Shown here one piece after another: positions 16,495 through 24,808 of a stretch of 64,000 nt of DNA. The notes beneath the pieces were generated by a model that saw only the letters and a program-made list of their open reading frames with translations, was not told where the DNA came from and ran no database searches. Both the position numbers and the translations under genes were made by a program. Source of the stretch: Spirochaetota bacterium (GTDB lineage: Bacteria > Spirochaetota > Brachyspiria > Brachyspirales > JACRPF01); contig JACRPF010000003.1 of assembly GCA_016214035.1 (NCBI GenBank), positions 157,723-221,722 of the forward strand, given 5' to 3'. The stretch's first letter is position 1, and every line of letters begins with the position of its first letter.

Positions 16495-17910
16495 TCAGTT
16501 TTTCAACTCGGCAAGACGCTGTTTCACCTCGTCCTGTTTTTTCGTTATCCCGAACGCCGTGTAGAGGGCAAGCGCTTTCTGGTAATACGAAACGGCTGCC
16601 GCGCTTTCTTTTTTCTTCATGGAAAGATCGCCGAGATTATGCATAACCATGGCGTAGCCGAGTGTTTTTTCAAGCTGCATTTTTTCACGTATATGGCCCG
16701 AGGTGAGAAATGCATCCCTCGCCGCGTCCAGTTCTCCCCGTTCCATTGCCACACCGCCGATGTTCATAAGCAGTGCCGCATATGACGGGGTGAATTCTAT
16801 TGACAGCTTTTCATATATTTTTTGGGCCGCGGCAAGTTCAACCGAGGCTTTGTCGTACTGTTTCGTACGGGCATAAACGACGCCGCGGTTCATGAGCAGA
16901 TTGGCGAAATCCGGCGTGTCCGCCATGCCGAGACCGGTTTTAAGCCGCTGTGATTCATCGTACCACCTGAGCGCGTTCTCCGCGTCGTTTTGCTCAGTGT
17001 AAAGAGCGCCGATGTTCATGAGCACATCCGCATGCGCCATTGTACCCGTAAGCGACAGTTTTTCGCGAATCGCCTTTGCGTTCTGATAACAGGTGAGCGC
17101 GTCCGGATATTGCCGCAGCCGCGTGTATATCATTCCCGCCGTATTGTATACCGATGCGAGCGATGCGTCATCGCCGCCGGTGCGGTAGAGATCGTATGCC
17201 GCTTTCACGTATCCGCCGGCTGCGTCGAATTTGCTGATGGCGACCGCCGCTTTCGCCGCTTCGAGCATGGCTTCCTTGCAGTTCTTGTCCCGTTTCAGCG
17301 CTTCCTCAAAATAGTAGAGCGCCCGCACCGCGTTGGTGGGTTTGACTTCAAGGCCCTTTGCATAAAACTCATAGGCATTCCCCGGGATACGTTCCTGCGC
17401 CACCGCGATCTCTATCACCGGCGTTATTTCGGGAACGGTTACGGTCGACGTTTTTTTATCGATGTTCTTGATAAGCGTGACCGCAAGCGCATCCTGCAGT
17501 TTGAAAAGATCATCCACTTTGCCGTCGAGTTTCGATGCGCTCAGTATGCGCGCCTCTTCGATGCCGGTAAGCCGCGCGGTGATGCGCACATTGTTGTTGA
17601 TTACGGCAAACTCGCCGGAGAATATCGTGTTCGCACCGAGCGCTTTGCCCGCCTTTGCTGCTTTGTCGGCGTCCACCATGCCGGAGAGCTGGAACTCCAT
17701 CTCCTTAAGCACGCGGTTGCGCTCCTCCTCGCTGATGACCTCGATGCCGTTTATTTTTGCAAAATCATTCAGCACCGATGAGCTGACGCCGGAACCTACC
17801 CAGCTGAACTGCGCGGGCCCGTTGTTTGAAAGTGTATTGACGAATATGCGCAGCGTTTTCGGGAACAGCATCACCGGAATGATGATGAGGACGGCAATGA
17901 CTTGTTTCAT
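16495..17910 (-). CDS. Exported CsgG/FlgO-like protein with TPR repeats
   Basis: 471 residues with a signal peptide (MKQVIAVLIIIPVMLFPKT). Residues about 20-150 form a CsgG/FlgO-like alpha-beta domain (GSGVSSSVLNDFAKINGIEVISEEERNRVLKEM, GKALGANTIFSGEFAVINNNVRITARL), found in many outer-membrane-associated assembly proteins. From about 180 to the end there are at least six tetratricopeptide-type repeats (ALYYFEEALKRD, AGMIYTRLRQYPDALTCYQNA, MNIGALYTEQNDAENALRWYDE and similar), a protein-docking scaffold. Predicted periplasmic. It ends four bases from the convergent rex stop. The partner is unknown. Confidence 0.8.
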   Translation of the reverse strand: MKQVIAVLIIIPVMLFPKTLRIFVNTLSNNGPAQFSWVGSGVSSSVLNDFAKINGIEVISEEERNRVLKEMEFQLSGMVDADKAAKAGKALGANTIFSGEFAVINNNVRITARLTGIEEARILSASKLDGKVDDLFKLQDALAVTLIKNIDKKTSTVTVPEITPVIEIAVAQERIPGNAYEFYAKGLEVKPTNAVRALYYFEEALKRDKNCKEAMLEAAKAAVAISKFDAAGGYVKAAYDLYRTGGDDASLASVYNTAGMIYTRLRQYPDALTCYQNAKAIREKLSLTGTMAHADVLMNIGALYTEQNDAENALRWYDESQRLKTGLGMADTPDFANLLMNRGVVYARTKQYDKASVELAAAQKIYEKLSIEFTPSYAALLMNIGGVAMERGELDAARDAFLTSGHIREKMQLEKTLGYAMVMHNLGDLSMKKKESAAAVSYYQKALALYTAFGITKKQDEVKQRLAELKN

Positions 17911-17993
17911 ACGGCACCTCGTAATGGAGATTGGTATATTTTAATGACATGCGCGGTTATTGCAAGTGATTCACATGGCATAAACCGCGACAG

Positions 17994-18021
17994 TTGCAAG
18001 CCTCAGGTTTTATTGTACTAT
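17994..18021 (+). promoter_or_regulatory. Promoter of the AraC-type gene; predicted leaderless
   Basis: TTGCAA (17994-17999), a 16-bp spacer and TACTAT (18016-18021) end seven bases before the ATG at 18028, so the transcript should begin at the start codon. No Shine-Dalgarno sequence is present. Confidence 0.45.
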
Positions 18022-18027
18022 CATTGC

Positions 18028-18864
18028 ATGGACAACATTCTGCGCAAACTCCCGGTGGATCTTGGTGAACACCTGCATATCTCATTTCCGCTGGCCCATC
18101 TGCGTGAGGTGAAAACGCCTTTCGGATGGGCCGATGTGCGGCCGTATAACCGATTGTTCTTCGTGCTCAAAGCGCCGTCCGGCGGAGGCGGTGATATACG
18201 CGATGCATTCGGACGTCAGCGACTGGTTCTCAAAAAAAATACCGTTCTCTATATGCCCCCGCAGACATTCGTCGACTGTCGATATCGCCCCGGTGTGATG
18301 GTGGCGGCTTTTCATGTGCAGGCCGAACTGTTCCATGGCAATGATCTCTTTCTCGGGCAGACACGATTTCTGGCGATACATGATGTTCATATCGCGGACC
18401 GCATGATGGAACCCGTTGGTAAACGATCCGTCGGCAGTGCGCTTGCCATGCGCAGCATATGTCTTGACATTATTAGCCGCGTTGCCGATATGCTCGGGGT
18501 GGAGGTCGATAAGACGCTGCAGCTTGAAGCGCGTCATGGCGAATTGTTAAGAATAATACGTACGCATCCGGGATACGGACTTCGTGTGGGTGATCTCGCA
18601 CAGCGTCTCGGCGGGAACCGCGTCCGGCTGTCGCGTGACTTCGCCCGTGAGGCCGGATTACCGCTTAAGAAATATATCGACCGGGCCGTATTGGAAGAGG
18701 CTAAACGCCTCCTGATGTATTCCCGTCTGAGCGTACGTCAGATTGCCGACCGGCTTGAGTTTCCCGACGAATTTTTCTTTTCCCACTTTTTCAAACGCCG
18801 TACAGGCAGAAGCCCGGTGCAGTGGCGCGATACCGCGCGCAGTCGGGAGCCGTTCGAGAGCTGA
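18028..18864 (+). CDS. AraC-family transcriptional regulator
   Basis: 278 residues from the ATG at 18028. The N-terminal half is a cupin-like sensor domain (FFVLKAPSGGGGDIRDAFG, LYMPPQTFVDCRY). The C-terminal 95 residues carry the two helix-turn-helix motifs of AraC/XylS proteins: LRVGDLAQRLGGNRVRLSRDFAREAG and VRQIADRLEFPDEFFFSHFFKRRTG followed by RSPVQWRD. It lies just before a sugar isomerase-like gene and a TolB-like propeller gene and probably controls them in response to a sugar or its breakdown product. The effector is unknown. Confidence 0.92.
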   Translation: MDNILRKLPVDLGEHLHISFPLAHLREVKTPFGWADVRPYNRLFFVLKAPSGGGGDIRDAFGRQRLVLKKNTVLYMPPQTFVDCRYRPGVMVAAFHVQAELFHGNDLFLGQTRFLAIHDVHIADRMMEPVGKRSVGSALAMRSICLDIISRVADMLGVEVDKTLQLEARHGELLRIIRTHPGYGLRVGDLAQRLGGNRVRLSRDFAREAGLPLKKYIDRAVLEEAKRLLMYSRLSVRQIADRLEFPDEFFFSHFFKRRTGRSPVQWRDTARSREPFES

Positions 18865-18964
18865 TGGTCAGTCCGCACAAAGTGACATGGTCCGATACCA
18901 TATTCGCATGTCTGTTCGCGGTGTTCATGGGTATTATTGCAGCAGCACGACGTAAGGACGCACC

Positions 18965-19846
18965 ATGAATGCAACAATGAAGCACATCGATCCGCACACG
19001 AAGATCACATCGTCGGGCAGGCGATTCCCCGGCCTGCGCGCTGCGCTGAACGCATATTCGTTCCACCTGCGGCTGGGCGGCTCGAAAAAGGCCTCCGCGA
19101 CGATGACGCTCTATCACGCCTTGGCGTTCTGCGCCGCGAACAACATCCCCGCAGTGGATGCCACTGCATATTTCTTCCCCGGTTATCCGGACGTCCCGGG
19201 CGACGCAGCGCTCAATGCGTTCAAGCGCGAGGCTCTGCGTATGGGCGTTTGCCTGAGCGGCACGGGCATACGCAATGATTTCGTCACCGCCGATGCAAAC
19301 GTCCGGGCGGAAGGTGTTGCGCTTGCCAAAAAATGGATTGAAGCTGCCGCGCGTCTCGGTGCGCCGGTGCTCCGGGTATTCGCGGGCGCCGCACTGCCGC
19401 CGGATGAAACAGCGGAAGGCATGAAGCGGCTGACAGATTGTCTGCATCAATGCGCTGAATACGGATCGAAGCACGGCGTGGTGATCGGCGTTCAGAACCA
19501 CGGTGATTTCCTGCAGACCGCAGACCGCTGCATCGACGTGGTGAAACGCATCGATTCACCCTGGCTCGGTCTCGTGGTCGACACCGGTAATTTCAAAACA
19601 CCGGATCCGTACGCGGACATCGCCCGTGTGGTGCCCTATGCGGTGAACTGGCAGATCAAGGAAAGTCCTCTCGGCATCGGCAATAAGCAGCGCACCGATA
19701 TTGAGAAGCTGCTCGGCATTATCCATGCGGGCGGGTATCGCGGATTCGTGCCGATAGAGACCATAGAGCGTGAGAATCCGGAATATGATCTTGCGGCAGA
19801 ACTGGCATGGCTGCTCGACGCATTTGAAAACGCGCAATCGGCGTAA
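18965..19846 (+). CDS. Sugar phosphate isomerase/epimerase (xylose isomerase-like TIM barrel)
   Basis: 293 residues; AAGGACG precedes the ATG. The AP_endonuc_2/xylose isomerase-like barrel shows LRAALNAYSFHLRLGG, the metal-site region VVIGVQNHGDFLQT, GLVVDTGNFKTPD, NWQIKESP and FVPIETIE. Such enzymes interconvert keto- and aldo-sugars or epimerise them with a divalent metal. It has no signal peptide, so it is cytoplasmic. It follows the AraC-type gene and is 15 bases before the TolB-like gene, which suggests a small inducible sugar operon. The exact substrate cannot be told from the sequence. Confidence 0.85.
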   Translation: MNATMKHIDPHTKITSSGRRFPGLRAALNAYSFHLRLGGSKKASATMTLYHALAFCAANNIPAVDATAYFFPGYPDVPGDAALNAFKREALRMGVCLSGTGIRNDFVTADANVRAEGVALAKKWIEAAARLGAPVLRVFAGAALPPDETAEGMKRLTDCLHQCAEYGSKHGVVIGVQNHGDFLQTADRCIDVVKRIDSPWLGLVVDTGNFKTPDPYADIARVVPYAVNWQIKESPLGIGNKQRTDIEKLLGIIHAGGYRGFVPIETIERENPEYDLAAELAWLLDAFENAQSA

Positions 19847-19861
19847 CATCAAGGAGTTTTT

Positions 19862-21334
19862 ATGAGAACATTCGCATGCACTCACCCCCGGGGACTTTTC
19901 GACTCTTCATCCGACATAGGCGCTGCAGGATGCGCGGGAAAAAGCATCTTCGACCCAAGCGATGAATCCTACCGCATAAGCGGCGGCGGTGAGAATGTCT
20001 GGTGGAACGTTGACGCATTTCACTTTCATCATCGCAAAATGCGCGGCGACCTCATCGCTGATTGTGCGCTTGAGTGGATCGGCGATGGTCTGATCGCTCA
20101 TCGTAAAGCGGGGATCATGATACGGGAATCGCTTGATGCCGATGCGCGAATGGTGATCGCCGTTCTTCACGGTGACGGACTTACGAGTCTGCAGATACGG
20201 CGCGAGACGGGGGGCAAAACCGAGACCATGGATGCTCCGGCAGGCCCATTGCCGGTCATGCGGCTGTCGCTCGAACAGGGAAAGGTCCGTGTTCTGGCCG
20301 CGACAAAAAATAATCCACTCGCTGGTGTCGCTGAGACGGAAATCGATTTTGCCGGAAAAGAATATTATGCCGGGCTTTTTGTCTGTTCACATAAAGCCGG
20401 AAAATTGGAAGAAGCTATATTCCGCAATGTCCGGCTGACGGTTCCGGTGCCGGCGCAGGCCGGGAAAAACGCGCCTATGTGTTCACGTGTGGAAATACTG
20501 GAACTGAAGACCGGTGTACGGCGCATCATCCATGAATCACAGCGCCATTTTGAAGCCCCGAACTGGTCGCAGGATGGAAAATATCTGGTGCTTAATTCTG
20601 ATGGCTCACTTTTCCGCATACCCATCGACAGCGGTATTCCTGAAAAGATTGACACCGGCTTTGCTGATAAAAACAACAACGACCACGGTATTTCACCGGA
20701 TGGAAAAACGCTCATCATCAGTCACAAAGCCGTCAGCCAGTACGGCGAGGAAGGATCGGTGATACACACGGTGCCGATGACAGGCGGGACACCCACGGTT
20801 GTCACCGCACATGCGCCGTCGTATTGGCACGGGATATCTCCCGACGGTAATTGGCTCGTGTATGTCGCAAAACGTGACGCCAAAGAGACATTCAATGTGT
20901 TCAGCATCGCAACCAGCGGAGGAGATGAAGCGAGACTCACCGCATATCCGGCACATCATGACGGTCCCGAATATTCCGTAGACGGTAAATGGATATGGTT
21001 CAACAGTAACCGCAGCGGCACGATGCAGCTTTGGAAGGTGAAAGCCGATGGCAGCGATGCCCGGCAGATCACATATGATTCATGGCAGAACTGGTTCCCG
21101 CATCCATCTCCCGACGGCAAATGGGTCATTTTTCTTTCATATCCGCCGGAGGTACCGTCACAGATGCATCCCGCCAATAAACATGTCATGCTCCGGATCA
21201 TGCCGGCTTCAGGCGGTATACCCATCGTCGTTGCACATCTCTACGGCGGCCAGGGTACTATCAATGTGGCGTCATGGTCCCCGGACAGCAGCTATGTCGC
21301 CTTGGTGAGCTATACTGCGCCGCTGTTCGAGTGA
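19862..21334 (+). CDS. TolB-like beta-propeller protein with concanavalin-like N-terminal domain
   Basis: 490 residues. Residues about 35-200 resemble the DUF1349/concanavalin-like domain (WWNVDAFHFHH, KAGIMIRESLDADARMV, HGDGLTSLQIRRETGG). From about 205 to the end come at least six PD40/TolB-type blades (FEAPNWSQDGKYLVLNSDG, NDHGISPDGKTLIIS, YWHGISPDGNWLVYV, DGPEYSVDGKWIWFNSNRSG, WFPHPSPDGKWVIFLS, ASWSPDSSYVALV). No signal peptide is visible, which is unusual for this fold and suggests a cytoplasmic binding or regulatory role or a mis-seen start. It ends the sugar operon begun at 18965. Function is unproven. Confidence 0.8.
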   Translation: MRTFACTHPRGLFDSSSDIGAAGCAGKSIFDPSDESYRISGGGENVWWNVDAFHFHHRKMRGDLIADCALEWIGDGLIAHRKAGIMIRESLDADARMVIAVLHGDGLTSLQIRRETGGKTETMDAPAGPLPVMRLSLEQGKVRVLAATKNNPLAGVAETEIDFAGKEYYAGLFVCSHKAGKLEEAIFRNVRLTVPVPAQAGKNAPMCSRVEILELKTGVRRIIHESQRHFEAPNWSQDGKYLVLNSDGSLFRIPIDSGIPEKIDTGFADKNNNDHGISPDGKTLIISHKAVSQYGEEGSVIHTVPMTGGTPTVVTAHAPSYWHGISPDGNWLVYVAKRDAKETFNVFSIATSGGDEARLTAYPAHHDGPEYSVDGKWIWFNSNRSGTMQLWKVKADGSDARQITYDSWQNWFPHPSPDGKWVIFLSYPPEVPSQMHPANKHVMLRIMPASGGIPIVVAHLYGGQGTINVASWSPDSSYVALVSYTAPLFE

Positions 21335-21340
21335 TGCGTT

Positions 21341-21718
21341 CTATTTCTTTTTGCGCATCGCTTCGAGCTCGTCAACACTCGACGGCCAATCGCCCTTGAG
21401 CAGACGCGACAGTGCCCGGTCGGCGAGCAGTTTTCCGCCGGTTTCACGCCGCAGCCGTTCGGTCCATTCGGCGAGCGCGGTGCGCACAGCATTGAATAAC
21501 CGCTTCGCGTCATTGTCGGATATTTTTGCGGTGAGCAGTATCGGCGAAAGTTTCGCCCGGTGCAGTATCTCATCAGAATACGCGTTGTCGATGCCGCTGT
21601 AGAGATGCGGGTCCACCGAGTGCAGGAGAAAAAACGAGAGCAGCCGGATGTTCTCAAGTGTCATTCCCTTGATGCGGGCTTCCAGCCGTTCAATATATAT
21701 ATCCGGCAGTTCCGGCAT
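21341..21718 (-). CDS. Internally deleted Fpg/MutM-type DNA glycosylase relic
   Basis: 125 residues from the ATG at 21718. The frame starts like a formamidopyrimidine-DNA glycosylase (MPELPDIYIERLEARIKG, with catalytic Pro2 and Glu3), then jumps after SVDP straight to the helix-2-turn-helix segment HLYSGIDNAYSDEILHRAKL and continues to ETGG, then to KLLADRALSRLLKGDWP. Full-length relatives are about 270 residues. Missing are most of the N-terminal beta-sandwich and the zinc-finger segment with its four cysteines. The frame is open throughout. It is probably inactive as a glycosylase, and either a decaying gene, a reduced DNA-binding protein or an assembly effect. It converges on the TolB-like gene. 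Confidence 0.75.
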   Translation of the reverse strand: MPELPDIYIERLEARIKGMTLENIRLLSFFLLHSVDPHLYSGIDNAYSDEILHRAKLSPILLTAKISDNDAKRLFNAVRTALAEWTERLRRETGGKLLADRALSRLLKGDWPSSVDELEAMRKKK

Positions 21719-21902
21719 GCGCATTCCTCACATTTGTATGCAGACGATCGGCGAGCTGTCCTGTATGGCGCCGCAGATTTGAGTATGGCATCTGTAGTCA
21801 TGAGTACCGCCTGTGAGATACCTGTTGGATATGCCGGATCACTTTACCGGAACACGCACACAGTATATGACAGTGACGGTACAGCATCAAGCAAAATAAA
21901 AT

Positions 21903-21986
21903 TTGACTTCAGCCATTCCTTTGACTACACTGTCTTTATCGGTATTAGCGCACAGCGATGTACATTGCCACGTATATTTCAGGAGG
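21903..21986 (+). promoter_or_regulatory. Promoter and RBS of nadE
   Basis: TTGACT (21903-21908), a 17-bp spacer and TACACT (21926-21931) lie upstream of AGGAGG (21981-21986), which sits five bases before a GTG at 21992. This fixes the nadE start although the frame is open farther upstream. Confidence 0.5.
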
Positions 21987-21991
21987 CTGAT

Positions 21992-22900
21992 GTGAGATTA
22001 ACCCCTGCCGTCTTTGATCTTGATTACGATGCTGCCGTCAAAAAAATAGAAGCGTTCATAGCGCGGTATATGAAGGAATTACGTCGATTGGGCATCGTTG
22101 TACCGCTGTCGGGCGGGCTCGATTCGAGTACAGCGCTTGCCGTCTCCGTCAGGGCAGTGGGTGCTGATAAGGTTAGGGCGCTGCTCCTGCCGGACGCTAA
22201 GGGAGCTCCGGATGCGCTCCGGTTCGGCCGGTCAGTTGCAAAAAAACTCGGGGTGAAGGCAGTTATCATGAATACGACAGCAGTGAACCGCGCTGCGGGT
22301 GTGTATCGCTTCATCGCGAATATCGTTCCCGGACGAAAACTGTTGTCCTGGATCGTGAAAAGACATATAAAGAGATCGAACGAGAATCTTTTCATCGACG
22401 GTATCAGGGGAAGTGATCGTCCGCTCACCAGGCAGACGATAGCTTCCATTTATGCCAAGCAGCGCCTCAGAATGGTCATGACGTACCGTTATGCCGAACT
22501 GAATCGGCTGCTCGTCGTAGGTTCCGCGCATAAGAGTGAAGACCTGCTCGGACTGTTCGTGAAATTCGGTGCTGATGATGCCGCGGATGTAATGCCATTT
22601 AAACGGCTGTTCCGCACGCAGGTGATGGAGATAGCCCGTCGCACCGGCGTCCCCGAAGAAGTGCTTGCGCGAAGTCCCAATCCGGAAATGCTTCCCGGTA
22701 TCGAAGATAAATATCTGGATATTCTCGGGATACCGGCACCTGTTGTTGACCTCATACTGAAAGGCTTAGAGCTGACGATGAAGGACGATGCTATCGCCGC
22801 CGCTGCCGGTGTAACTGCTGCCAAGGTTGCCGAGCTGCGCGGACTAGTAGCAGTCAGTGCGCATATGCGCAATCCGTCGTTATGCCCCGAGTTTGCGTGA
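21992..22900 (+). CDS. nadE: NAD+ synthetase family protein (NadE)
   Basis: 302 residues from the GTG at 21992. The ATP-pyrophosphatase P-loop VVPLSGGLDSSTALAV near residue 38 is diagnostic of the adenine nucleotide alpha-hydrolase superfamily; LRMVMTYRYAELNRLLVVGSAHKSEDLLGLFVKFGADDAADVMPFKRLFRTQV contains the NadE deamido-NAD site. Length fits the ammonia- or glutamine-dependent single-domain form with no glutaminase domain. It makes NAD+ from nicotinate adenine dinucleotide in the cytoplasm. The insert between the P-loop and LRMVMTY is somewhat long, so a related amidating enzyme cannot be fully excluded. It overlaps the convergent radical SAM gene by 21 bases. Confidence 0.82.
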   Translation: MRLTPAVFDLDYDAAVKKIEAFIARYMKELRRLGIVVPLSGGLDSSTALAVSVRAVGADKVRALLLPDAKGAPDALRFGRSVAKKLGVKAVIMNTTAVNRAAGVYRFIANIVPGRKLLSWIVKRHIKRSNENLFIDGIRGSDRPLTRQTIASIYAKQRLRMVMTYRYAELNRLLVVGSAHKSEDLLGLFVKFGADDAADVMPFKRLFRTQVMEIARRTGVPEEVLARSPNPEMLPGIEDKYLDILGIPAPVVDLILKGLELTMKDDAIAAAAGVTAAKVAELRGLVAVSAHMRNPSLCPEFA

Positions 22901-24679
22901 CACCGTCAGCGATAGATACTGTGCGTTCAGCGAGCGTTCGAACGCCGATATCGCATCGCTCATGAGATAGTGGAAGTCCTTATCGAGATGACTGCGCTTT
23001 TTCTGCACGGCATGTATGTATCGGTTTTTTATCCTGCCCGCCTTTTTAAGCACGAGTGAGATATCAATGTGCGGTAGTTCGTGCGCGATCATTTTCTCAA
23101 ACGAAGCGGCGAATTGCTCGAGCGTCGACTTGATGTCGTTGACCGCGAGAAATGTCCGTGTAATCCTGAAAAAATGATGTCCCGTTATCGCCAGACGCAC
23201 CGCTTCGGAGAACATGCTGATCCTCGTGAAGAAGGCGCGTATCAGGAAGCCGATGTACCGATAACCGTAGCGTGAAAACGACTGGCGCACCAGTGATCGG
23301 GCGAATACGATAAGGTCCCTGATCTTGAACGCACGGGAACTTTTGCGATGCGGACGGATGTTCTTGAGGAAGGTGATGCAGCGTTTGAAATAATTCGCCG
23401 GTTTGTAGATGTGCGCGATTATCTTTTTGTAACCGTCGGTCACCGTCTGTTCGTCCAATACCGGAACGAAATTCATTGTAAGGTCGTGTGTGTTGTTTCC
23501 GCTTGAATCGGCACGGAGCCGTCCTTCGCGTTCAAGCCGCCGGTAGAGCTGTGTTTTCGGCAGCGCCGTCAGGAGCCCCACCATTGCCGTTGGGATTCCC
23601 GCCGCCTCGATAAAGCGTATCTGCCGGTCAAAGATGTCATCCGTATCGGTATCGAATCCGACGATGAAACCCGCGCTCACCTCCATGCCGTGACGCTGTA
23701 TCGTCCGTATGCTTTCCAGGAGGTCATGTTTGAGGTTCTGCACTTTACCCGCGCTCGCGAGTGATTCCTCCGACGGCGTTTCGATGCCGAGGAACACCAT
23801 GTTGAAGCCCGCCTCAGCCATGAGTGTGAGCAGCTCCTCATCGGATGCGAGATTGACCGAAGCCTCGGTGTAGAACAGGAAGGGGAATGAATGTTCTCGC
23901 TGCCAAACAGCGAGAGCGGCGAGAAGGCGTTTCACATCGGCCACATGACCGATGAAATTGTCGTCAACGAAAAAGATGGAATCCCGCCAGCCCAGATCAT
24001 ACAGCGTGGTGATCTCTTTGATCACCTGCTCAGGCGATTTGGTCCGCATGCGTCTGCCGAAAAGCTCGACGATATCGCAGAACTCGCATTGGAACGGGCA
24101 GCCGCGCGAATACTGCAGCGCCATGTTCACATACGAATCGCGCGCGAAAAGATCAAAGCGCGGTACGGGGCTTATGTTCATCGGCGGTTTATCGCCGTCA
24201 TCGGTGTATACATGCGCCGGTATTCCGTTCTCAAGATCATGGAGAAACCGGGGCAGCGTTCTTTCGGCCTCATTGAGTACAAAGTGATCAACGTTTGCGA
24301 TCTGTTCGTATGAGGTTGTCGGATACGGACCTCCGGCGACTACGCATGCTCCGAGATCTTTGCAGCGGCGTGCGATAGCGGCGAACGAATCCTTCTGTAC
24401 GATCATCGCCGAGATGAATATATAGTCCGCGCTCCGAATCATATCATCGGTCAAAACGCTTACGTTCATATCAACGATTACAGGTTCATAGGTGTCGCCG
24501 AGCATCGCGGCAACGGTAGCGAGGCCCAGCGGAGGGAGCACCGCTTTCTTCCCGGTGAACGGAAGCGCGTATGTGTAGCTCCAGTAGGTGACCGGACACT
24601 CGGGATAGACGAGAATGATTTTCTTCCGATGCAATCTTTTTTTATCGGAAGCGAGATCTCCGGATTTGTCTTTTATCAT
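22880..24679 (-). CDS. B12-binding radical SAM protein (DUF4070-type)
   Basis: 599 residues from the ATG at 24679 (AAGGAGAACACC before it). The N-terminal 150 residues form a cobalamin-binding-like domain (VLPPLGLATVAAMLGDTYEPVIVDMNV, VVAGGPYPTTS). The radical SAM site CPFQCEFC lies near residue 200 with the usual spacing, followed by FFVDDNFIGHVADVK and VFLGIETPSEESLASAGKVQN. The C-terminal region (AMVGLLTALPKTQLYRRLEREGRL, then IYKPANYFKRCITFLKN) resembles DUF4070 proteins. Such enzymes typically methylate or rearrange unactivated carbons in lipids or cofactors; the substrate here is unknown. It stands alone on the minus strand. Confidence 0.85.
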   Translation of the reverse strand: MIKDKSGDLASDKKRLHRKKIILVYPECPVTYWSYTYALPFTGKKAVLPPLGLATVAAMLGDTYEPVIVDMNVSVLTDDMIRSADYIFISAMIVQKDSFAAIARRCKDLGACVVAGGPYPTTSYEQIANVDHFVLNEAERTLPRFLHDLENGIPAHVYTDDGDKPPMNISPVPRFDLFARDSYVNMALQYSRGCPFQCEFCDIVELFGRRMRTKSPEQVIKEITTLYDLGWRDSIFFVDDNFIGHVADVKRLLAALAVWQREHSFPFLFYTEASVNLASDEELLTLMAEAGFNMVFLGIETPSEESLASAGKVQNLKHDLLESIRTIQRHGMEVSAGFIVGFDTDTDDIFDRQIRFIEAAGIPTAMVGLLTALPKTQLYRRLEREGRLRADSSGNNTHDLTMNFVPVLDEQTVTDGYKKIIAHIYKPANYFKRCITFLKNIRPHRKSSRAFKIRDLIVFARSLVRQSFSRYGYRYIGFLIRAFFTRISMFSEAVRLAITGHHFFRITRTFLAVNDIKSTLEQFAASFEKMIAHELPHIDISLVLKKAGRIKNRYIHAVQKKRSHLDKDFHYLMSDAISAFERSLNAQYLSLTVSRKLGA

Positions 24680-24808
24680 GGTGTTCTCCTTATCGCTGGT
24701 TCTGTGGGTGAAATATGTATATATCACACGTAAAAGGTACGATTCTATTTCAGGAAAGCAAGCGATTCTGTCATTCCGGACTGCAGCGAATGTTATCTGC
24801 GAGGCGTT

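Noticed and set aside
21560..21991. Upstream extension of the nadE reading frame
   Set aside because: The frame is open, but AGGAGG directly before the GTG at 21992 and the promoter at 21903-21931 fix the start. The extension covers the minus-strand Fpg relic and has no NadE similarity.
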